From Stramonita haemastoma (taxonomy: Eukaryota > Mollusca > Gastropoda > Neogastropoda > Muricidae), in assembly GCA_030674155.1 (NCBI GenBank), contig CM060325.1:24591820-24655819 (forward strand): 64,000 nt of DNA. Direction: 5' to 3'. The notes below the pieces were generated by a model. The model was not told where the DNA came from. It did no database searches and saw only the letters and a program-made list of their open reading frames with translations. This document shows, piece after piece, positions 34,426 through 64,000 of the stretch. Both the position numbers and the translations under genes were made by a program. Every line of letters begins with the position of its first letter. Position 1 is the stretch's first letter.

Positions 34426-37400
34426 AACCAAAAAAACCCCCTCCAGGAACTATGTTCTAATCTAAGACTCACTAGATATTGCAGCCAGTTGGAGAAAAGA
34501 AAAGAGATAAATTTGTAAATGTAACACCCCTCTCCCAACCTTCATTTGATAATGATTATTTTCCAACTGTATCAAAAATGATCTGCACAGTCTACATCAA
34601 GGTCAGACACTATCACTTCTCTCCCCAGTGCTCACTGGGAAAGTCACTACTCTAAACCCTTGAATGCCCGCTAGAGCCCACTAACACTGGTTACACATTG
34701 GCACCATGAGTGCTGCCATTGTTCTTTACACGATTCTCGCGTGAGTAGCTGTTTTTGCATTAACAAGATACGGCGTTGTTGTCTGCACTTTACTGTGCCC
34801 AGATTGGTATAGTTTTATTAACCAAGTTATGAATTCCCAAAGTTCATCAAATACATTTTGTTACTGGCAACGGACAGGTTGTCTGCTGAGAGAGGATTTG
34901 GATGCCTATAGAGCAGATTTAAAGGCTTTTTTCATTGGAATATTGTTAAACTGATTGAGTCGATGGGACAGAGTGACCTAGAAGCAGTTGCTTGCAAGTT
35001 TGATGGAAAGGATCACAATTGCCATACCTATAGCAAAAAATGATGAGGCATCATGATTAATTTTGTTGTTGTTGCAAAAAGCAAATGCAAAAAAAGCCTG
35101 GCCCAGTAGCCAGTTACTTTTAAAGTTTTTAAAAATTTTTATTTTAGCTTTCAACCAGCATGATTCAGCATTGAAACTAAAAAAAAACCCAAACCCACAA
35201 ACAAAACAGCACAAATGAGAAAAAAAAAACCTCCAAAAAGTAATACTATTAATAGCACTTTTAAATTTTTTTTTTAGCAATTCAGTTTTCAAAACTAACA
35301 GCATCTTAAAATATCTTCATGAGCGAGGAAATAAAAATGAAAAGTGGAAGTTGAAGTGAAAGCCATTTTGTTCTCAGGGGCTTTATCAGGCTTGTACCTT
35401 CACTAAGTAGCCCTGGTCAGCTCTCGACAATCTCTACACAAGCAAGTTACAATTCTATAGAATCCGGGAACTGCCGTAGTGCGACATAAAAATCTCACCT
35501 AAACATCTGCAGAAGCACACAAAGAATAGGAACCCAAAAATCCCCAAACAACTTGTACAGTGGAAAAATATTTTAAAATTCACATATTCTTATGAACTTT
35601 AAGCTGAGCAATGAGACTTTGGAGTCTACGAATGTAAGTTTCACCTTCCCTCGAACAATTTAAATTCATGTTCAATATGAATTAATCAGAAAACTGAGAA
35701 ATTTAAAAAAAAAAAAAAAAAAAAAAGCTAAAGTACAATATCTTTTTATATACTGTCTGATACATTGCCTATCATTGGGCTTGTAATTTTACATAAATGG
35801 CACCAATACAAAGAAATGATCAAGTAGTAAAGACTCGCATATCACATGGGTCTTTTTCACTTTTTCTTGAATGAAAAAAGTCTCCATGAAGGAATATACT
35901 GTCAGTCTAATATACATAGATGTAAATGAAAAAAAAAAAAGAAAGAAAGAAAATAATCTTGCATAGAATATGAAAAAAAACCCATATGGTAGTAATATGA
36001 TATATGATTCATAATTTTGTTTTTCATCAAACAAGATTAAAGTCAGGTGAGACCAACTGACACTGACTTTGGACCCAGTGACCATAATAAAGTAATGAAG
36101 TCAATACACACCAAAAAAAAGCCAGAAGAAAGGATAGATAAAAATACATAAAACTGGAGAGGGAGGAAGGAGTATCACAATATCAGTTCCAGATCGTTGC
36201 ATATGTTTGTTGTTTTTCATGACAAGAGGAAAAAGATTTGTGAAAGGAGTGAATGATCGTGGCACAAATAATACATGTGATAAATGGTGTACATTTTTTT
36301 CCTTTCTTACATTTGTTAGAATTAAGTCTTCAATACATTGCTATCAAATGTGACACAAAATGCAAACGTGTGATAAGAACAAGAGACTCTTGCACATGCA
36401 GACCTGTGCACAGTAGAAACAGGACAGACTGTTAGTGCCAGTGAGTAGGTCCATGACAATGGGAAATTTTTTGCTTGCTGATGAAGCAATCTGTGCCATT
36501 TAGTCAACAGTTTTGGTCAGTTTAGAATGTTCAAATTTTCAGCATCATGGTGTTGAAACAGTTTAAATCAATCTGAATAAAATCAGAACTGGGTGGGAGG
36601 ACAGAAAGACAAAGCCATCTTTCACATTAACCCTGGTCAAATAACACAGGTGCATTCTCCTCTTACCACACCACACACACACACACACACACACCACAGA
36701 AAATACTTGTAGGCCTACACACAGAATACATGTGCACACACACACAAATATGAACACAGGAAATCTTGTCAACAAAAGCTTTCACCCTTCTCACTTTTAG
36801 GCCTTATCTGCCATCCACATTTTACATTTCAGCTGTTATAAATTACCTGTACATATTAATTAGCATATTAAATATTCAGAACACTGAATCAATGATCACC
36901 TCAAATCATTACAGAAAAAAAGAAACACCACTTAAATCCAGTAAGATGGACATGATGAAAAACAGAGGGAAAAAGCCAAACATATACAAAGTTTCGAGAC
37001 ATTTTGACCTTGGATAAAATGCGTGGATTCCAAGTTTTGTTATACTGCAACTTCAGCATCAAAGACAAAGACTCAACTTAACTGTTCCTGTCTAGGCTGA
37101 ACCAGTACCAAAGCACTTTCATGGAGTGACTGTTTGAAACCAGTGCAAGAATGACACTGGGAATAAAACCTTACTACCAAATCATGAGCTATTTCACCAG
37201 TGTTTAATCCCACTCTCTCTTGGGTCATTTTCAAGCAGTGTGATGTCTATAGCTCAATGAAACATACATCTCTCTCTCTCTCCTCTACTGCCATGAGTTT
37301 TGACACTATCATTAGAGAAATTCATTTGTTGTCTCAATCTACACAAAGACAGAAGTTCTGTGGCTGTGTTATATATCTTTCCACAGCTTCTCTGTTCTAC

Positions 37401-38869
37401 AAGCTCCTAACGCCGCTAGTCCAGATTTGGTCTTTTTTCTGTATTTCCATGGACAGTTTGTGTTTAGTTTCTATGGAGTTCTTCCCTTTGTTGTTGATTA
37501 AAAAGTAGTTCTTCAGTCTGATGCCTAGTCAAAGTCTTCCAGTTTCACTGTTTTGCACATCTTTCATGTTGCATAAAAAAGCAAATAATTGCTCTCTTCA
37601 TACTTTAGCTTGAGTACTATCACTGTTTTTATTTAAACAAAAACACCATACAGTAAAACAAAAAACTCCCCTACCCTGATCTGAAGTATTGTTGTTGTTT
37701 TTTTAAACATACCCCCTTTTTGTCCAAAGATGAATGAAACTTTATAAAAACAACAGTAAAAACACCACCACTTTCACCAAAACCAAAAGTCTGTGATGCT
37801 TCTGACGTAGTCTTCACTTGCCAGTGAAAAACTTTTTGTTACTAGATCCCAAAGTAAGTTCAAGATTTCTATTTGTGAAGAACAGTCTTATTGTTTCCTG
37901 AGTAACTTTTATTTACTCTGTGTTGTTTTATCCCCTGTGAGAAGTCACTGAATACTGAACAGGTTAAAACGGACATCTATTCTAATGTGTAGCTACTAAT
38001 ATCCCCAGCTCTGGGAGATCATACAGCATCTAATGGAATACTGTAGTGGTGTTCATCTGAGCTTTGTCGTAAACTTCATCATTTATGACAGATACCACTG
38101 TGTGATTCTCTCTTTGAAATATAATGAACTAATCTCAACGTACCTGAGGCACAATGAGTTGTTAAACATATAAGTATTAAGATTTAATCAACACAAATGG
38201 TTTTCTGAGAGAGAAAAAAACATCGAACAAAATTAATGATTGGTAAGCCATCAAATTTTCTTTGATCAATAATTATAAAAAGGTGTTTGTAAAAGATAAA
38301 GCATATGAGTTTTATGATTAGAAGTTCATTTTTTTCAAAGCAGATTTACTGAACTCCTCAGTATTCTGTTGGTTCCAAGTTCTTAATGACACAAAAAGAT
38401 GATATTCAAAGACAAAAGCATGCAAATGATGTAACTGACATGGCTGGCTTTTTGGGGGTGTTTTTTTCTTTTTTCTTTTAAACACACACAGTGTGAAGGG
38501 CCTCATTACACCTTTGTAAAGAAAATCGCAAAGCAAAAAGATTTGAAAAAGTCTTCTGGAATGATATACAGATTTTGTAAATTAATAATCAAATTTAACT
38601 CAAAAGTAAGCATAAATTACAGCAAAATGACAGCATGCTTTCTCCGCTGTGTAAACAAGATTTTGTATTATAAACATTCTCAAGTTATCTGAGTGTGGTT
38701 GTTCAGTATCAGTTAGTGAGTTAAGCACAGAGCACAACTACAACTTCAAACAACACCAACTGAAAAGCTGACAACAAGGCAAAACTGAAGGGAAGGAAAC
38801 TAAGAAATATGTACTTTAAGTATATATATATATAGACAACCAGGATGTACATCCATGAATCAAATGTCC

Positions 38870-39205
38870 AGTTCCCCCATGGGGATGCCAGGGGCCTGTC
38901 AGTATAACAGCATCCCACCTTCTGCAAACTCTGGGCAAGGAATTCTCTTTTCTATCCCTCTCTTTCTTTCTGCTTTGTTTCTTTTCTTTTTGTCACCTCC
39001 TTGTCTATTTTCTGCTTTCTTAGTCCATTCTCCTGCCCCACCCCCACATTTTTTTTTTTTAAAGAATTAAAATATATAATAATCCTTTCTCACACTGAAG
39101 TCAGACGTGATTGGTGTGACTTGCTAGGTGCTTAATTAATGGCAGCACAATGCATTTTTGCTCATAGGACAGACAACAATAGTTGCTATCTGAGAGTTAT
39201 TTATT
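38870..39205 (+). mobile_element. Unclassified repeat family C (about 330 bp)
   Basis: Orientation is defined by GGGATGCCAGGGGCCTGTCA at the start. Landmarks in order are GTATAACAGCATCCC, a pyrimidine-rich block, TTGTCTATTTTCTGC, TCCATTCTCCTGCC, GAAGTCAGACGTGATTGGTG, GACTTGCTAGGTGCTTAATT and GACAGACAACAATAGTTGC. No tRNA-like boxes or ORF were seen. Ten copies or fragments occur in this window. Confidence 0.8.
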
Positions 39206-39214
39206 TATTTATTT

Positions 39215-39445
39215 ATTTATTCTTTTATATCGAGGATAACAGAATAAGCAATCATGTGCTTTTTTTCATCCGGTCCCCGTGTGTATGCAGTTTTGTAAAT
39301 ATTGTCATCTGTTCCCACCGGCACACGATGGCCTACTCTTACGAAAAGCGGAACAGGATTTAACGTGTGCGCAAGATGTTCTGCGTGCGTTCGCACACGG
39401 GGCCTCGGTTTAAAGTCTCATCCGAAGGACTTTTGGGAGAGTTTG
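39215..39445 (-). mobile_element. SINE family B-like fragment, same subfamily as 23590
   Basis: About 230 bp nearly colinear with 23590-23818, for example TGTGCGCAAGATGTTCTGCG and TTCGCACACGGGGCCTCGGT. It lies immediately after a family C copy. Confidence 0.75.
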
Positions 39446-39977
39446 ACAAAGAAGAAGAAATGTCCAGTCACCTAGCTGTAGAAGGATGCCTGATCTCTTT
39501 CATGTTAGAAAAATCAGGACAGAAAATAAAATCTGCATATTATTGCTTCTCTTTTTCCTACACTTTCTTCATTAATCCTATAATTGTGTTTCACTGGTCT
39601 TCAAAGTGAAATGTCAAGCAAATAAAGAAAAACCACAATAACTTAAAAAAAAACACCACCCCAAAACAGAGCCTATATATATTTTTTTGTTGTTTTTGTT
39701 GCTTAGCATTCATTTTCCCTAATCTCTTTGGTGAATGCTTCGTATAAAAAAAACAAACAAATGACTAACAACAAACAGGATAACCATGATGCTAAAAACA
39801 ACAACAACAAACCCTACCTGAGGTAAAAAAGCTAATCCTATTGAAATGCAATGTGTTCTGATCAGACTGTTGCCTGCAGCTGGTTAAAGACAGGACCCAA
39901 GTAATGACTTGCAGAAGACTTGGATCAGTTGTGATATGAATTACTTCCAGGAAGATAATAATGGCAGTTACAGTACA

Positions 39978-40541
39978 GATGAAATTCCATGGTTTACTGT
40001 TCAAGTACTGATGAAATTCCATGGTTCACTGTTCAAGTACAGATGAAATTCCATGGTTCACTGTTCAAGTACAGATGAAATTCCATGGTTCACTGTTCAA
40101 GTACAGATGAAATTCCATGGTTCACTGTTCAAGTACAGATGAAATTCCATGGTTCACTGTTCAAGTACAGATGAAATTCCATGGTTCACTGTTCAAGTAC
40201 AGATGAAATTCCATGGTTCACTGTTCAAGTACAGATGAAATTCCACGGTTCACTGTTCAAGTACAGATGAAATTCCACGGTTCACTGTTCAAGTACAGAT
40301 GAAATTCCACGGTTCACTGTTCAAGTACAGATGAAATTCCATAGCAAGTACTGATGAAATTCCAAGGTTCACAGTTCAAATACAGATGAAATTCCATGGT
40401 TCCCTGTTCAAGCCCAGATGAAATTCCAAGGTTCAAGTACTCATGAAATTCCATGGTTCAAGTACTGATGAAATTCCATGGTCCATGGTTCAAGTACTGG
40501 TGAAATTCCATGGTTCATGGTTCAAGTACTGATGAAACTTT
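39978..40541. repeat. 32-bp minisatellite
   Basis: Unit GATGAAATTCCATGGTTCAC plus TGTTCAAGTACA, starting at 39978 and every 32 bp up to 40330 with almost no divergence, then five to seven shorter or altered units. About 18 units in all. It lies in the putative 3' UTR of KATNB1. Confidence 0.96.
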
Positions 40542-42962
40542 CGTCCAGTACTTGAGCTGATGAAAACATAATCTTCAACTTTTACTAACTGCACCAAAAA
40601 TCAATCAGCTTGCATGCTGCATCAATCTGTACACTGGACATGGATGTGCATCCCATTTGTTTGTTCACTACTGTCATAACATTAAATGCAGCACACACAC
40701 ACCATATGCCCATTATGTATTATTGCACACAAAAAAACTACACAACCACCTGCGCACAACCACAACCACCCATCCATACAAACACACACAGAGTGAACTG
40801 TACATGTATATCAAAATCAGATCTTATGCGAAAGACCACACAAAAGCCTAGGGGACCCAGAGCTGTTACACCAGCAAACCAGCATTTCTAAAGCTTAGGT
40901 TAAAAAAACAACCCCAAAACCACTTTTGTCAGCAAATGCATTTCCACAGCTCCAGCTAACAAATCATACTACTGCTCATGACACAAGTGTGGTTAATTAT
41001 GGGATATCATGCACACAGCAATGCAAACAAAGGATAGAGTTGGTAGAAAAAAAGTCCTCTTTTTTTCCCCCAAACATACTCGAACCAGCAGATTTCAAGG
41101 TGTATCTGACACACTGAAGTGAGCTGTTACAAAATGTCGCTCCAAGGCTGAGGTCTTACTTTCAACACCACAGCTTCATTTTAACAATATTTGTAAGGAC
41201 ACACAGCACAGATCTTGGAGGGGGGCACTCAGTTTACACTCCAAAACAATGCACACCACAAGCATAGCTCTGTACACACTTCCATGTGTATGAATAATGC
41301 ACACAGACCATGGTATCAAACTCTATCACACCTGTACACTGTCCATGACATATCTTATACACCAAGCCTCTTTTGTCATCATTCATACATGTCTGCTGAC
41401 CCAAACACTTGTAAATATATAACTCTTGTACTTCATAACAGTCAGATAAATCATTTCCGAGAATGTGTTTCAGTTGAAGATTTCCGAGACAGAGAGAGGG
41501 GAAAGGGAAAGAACACAAGAAAAATATATGAAATGCAACTGTAACGAAAGCTTCTCCCAGTTGTTTTTTTTCCTTCATGACTCAAAAGACATACAAGTGG
41601 TGGAAGGGAACCACACTCACACCCATACACACACACACTAAACACAGGCACAGACACACAAAGCTGAATTAAAAGACTGCATATTAATTGATTAAAAAGC
41701 AGGATGAATTGGGAGAAGAAAAAACAAAAGTTCACTCTCAATTAAAACAAAGCCCCACACACATACACCTCTGACAAGATCTGCAAAACTCAGACACAAA
41801 AATGATATAAATGACACATCCAAGCGAACTGAGGAGGCAAATCTATCTACAGAAAAAAACTTTAAAAAAAAAAAAAAAAAACTCTAAAAAATCCCCCAAA
41901 CAAAAAAACCTCTAAGAAATCCTCCTCCATCTTCCTTTTGTACCCAGCACCGTTTCAATTGTTCTGTGGGAAGAGATAGCAGACAAATAAGTGAGACACC
42001 CTCAAAGTGCCTGAAATTCTCTTGACTTTCACATCCTAGACCAGTTTCCCCCCAGCAGAATGAGACACCACGCAAAGACAGAAAACACAGACTGCAAGGC
42101 GCCACACACAGCAATGTCTAGGCCACTGGGAGAAAGAAAAAAAGGGGTAACAATGTTTTTCGCATACAGTATCTTCTGAACATGTGATATGTCAAGTGTA
42201 CATTTGTTCACAATGCTAAGGAGCACTTTATTTCCAAGGATCACTCACTCTCCTCGGTTGTTCCAGCATCCCATCGATGCTTTTGCAGTTTTTTCCACAT
42301 ACCCCCTCTCCTCCCCCTATCTTTTTCGTAGGTTCACCACATTGCATATTGTTGGCATAAAAGTCTGGATATGATGTGACTCCAGCAGCATACACCACAC
42401 CACACCACATACCACCACAATCCCCCACCGGAGGGGCAGACATGAATGAGATAGTGGATGACTTCAGTGATTCATGATGAATGCAGGAGTAGAATGATGT
42501 CCCAAAGCCAGTGACAGCTGCTGGTCATCAAAGCTTCACAACCTCTTTCCCCTCCCTACTGCTAGCTAACCTGACACAGGATTGACGTCACAGTGACACC
42601 TGCCTTTTGAAGTTTTTTGGTCCTCTACTATCACACCTTTCTTTGTTCATTTCACCTTCGAATCTTGGGTTTTCCATTTATCTTCTTTTTTAAAAAAAAT
42701 TATATCACACTTTCTTGAAGTGATTTTCTCCCAGAACATATTTGCACTTCACCAATATAACCCACACACTCTCTTCACCATCCTTTCCAAACACACACCA
42801 GCAAACTATGTGTGGCAGGATGTTCACACACTACACGAGCACAAAACTGTGTGGCCCCATGTGATCTTGCCATAGAAGAAAGACGTCGATGGATGGCAAC
42901 TGCCTGGTTGAACTGGTGACATGGTGACAAGATTGAAGCGCGGTGAAGACGCATGAGCGGAG

Positions 42963-63833
<20,871 letters not shown>

Positions 63834-64000
63834 CTGTAACAAAGAGTTTGAAAAATTACAGGTAACTCCAGAACAAACAAACACAAAAAAGTTTACCTTT
63901 TTTTTTAAAACAATATAAAAGCAATGTTACTGCATCAAATATGGAGCACACAGTATAATCATGACAAAGGTATCCACTTCCATTTAAAAGTATTAAATGA

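Larger units (their letters stand above)
32769..42962 (-). other. Candidate long 3' UTR / downstream region of KATNB1
   Basis: No exon-like sequence was recognised here on either strand. Unlike the first 24 kb it lacks long CT, CA or homopolymer-G microsatellites, and it is AT-rich as UTRs often are. It contains a 32-bp minisatellite (39978-40540) and two repeat insertions (38870-39445). Several AATAAA signals occur on the minus strand; the most distal clear one is the complement of 32769-32774. Whether the transcript really runs this far is inference. The region could equally be intergenic. Confidence 0.35.

Overview
The window is animal nuclear DNA. It has a split gene with GT-AG introns, an unusually heavy load of simple repeats (CT, CA, GATA and GACA runs and long G or C homopolymers), several SINE families, non-LTR retrotransposon pieces and cut-and-paste DNA transposons. 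The repeat families and microsatellite style look molluscan, probably gastropod. That is inference; no rRNA or mitochondrial marker is present.

The one gene identified with certainty is on the minus strand from 63833 down to 42963. It is the 3' two thirds of the katanin p80 regulatory subunit gene (KATNB1): 16 coding exons with consistent phases. They encode the later WD40 repeats, a basic and proline/serine-rich linker, and the C-terminal con80 domain that binds the katanin p60 ATPase and ends in -STLD and a stop. The N-terminal exons lie beyond 64000. Exon 62721-62805 carries one extra base that breaks the frame in this assembly. Downstream, 32770-42962 is largely free of long simple repeats and may be a very long 3' UTR.

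Positions 1-24200 hold mostly repeats and little recognisable coding sequence: composite microsatellites, tRNA-derived SINEs, two copies of a SINE with a tRNA-like head joined to a 5S rRNA-like segment (one with a perfect 10-bp target duplication), and a 5'-truncated LINE (11927-14736) with a perfect 11-bp target duplication. Weak gene candidates on this side are a 145-codon membrane-protein-like ORF (7063-7500, minus), a possible terminal exon and 3' UTR of a plus-strand gene (24242 to about 26750), and a possible first exon beside NRF-1-like and ETS-like sites (27555-27757).

The KATNB1 introns act as a repeat trap. They contain SINEs, a roughly 330-bp unclassified repeat family, two piggyBac-type elements flanked by TTAA, a 1.9-kb hAT-like element inserted inside a SINE, and a 17-bp minisatellite that abuts and resembles the 3' splice site of exon 44212-44328. 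Nothing in the window amounts to a new multi-gene system. The most notable structures are the 5S/tRNA hybrid SINE, the splice-site minisatellite and the two related piggyBac derivatives that each retain a short acidic ORF.
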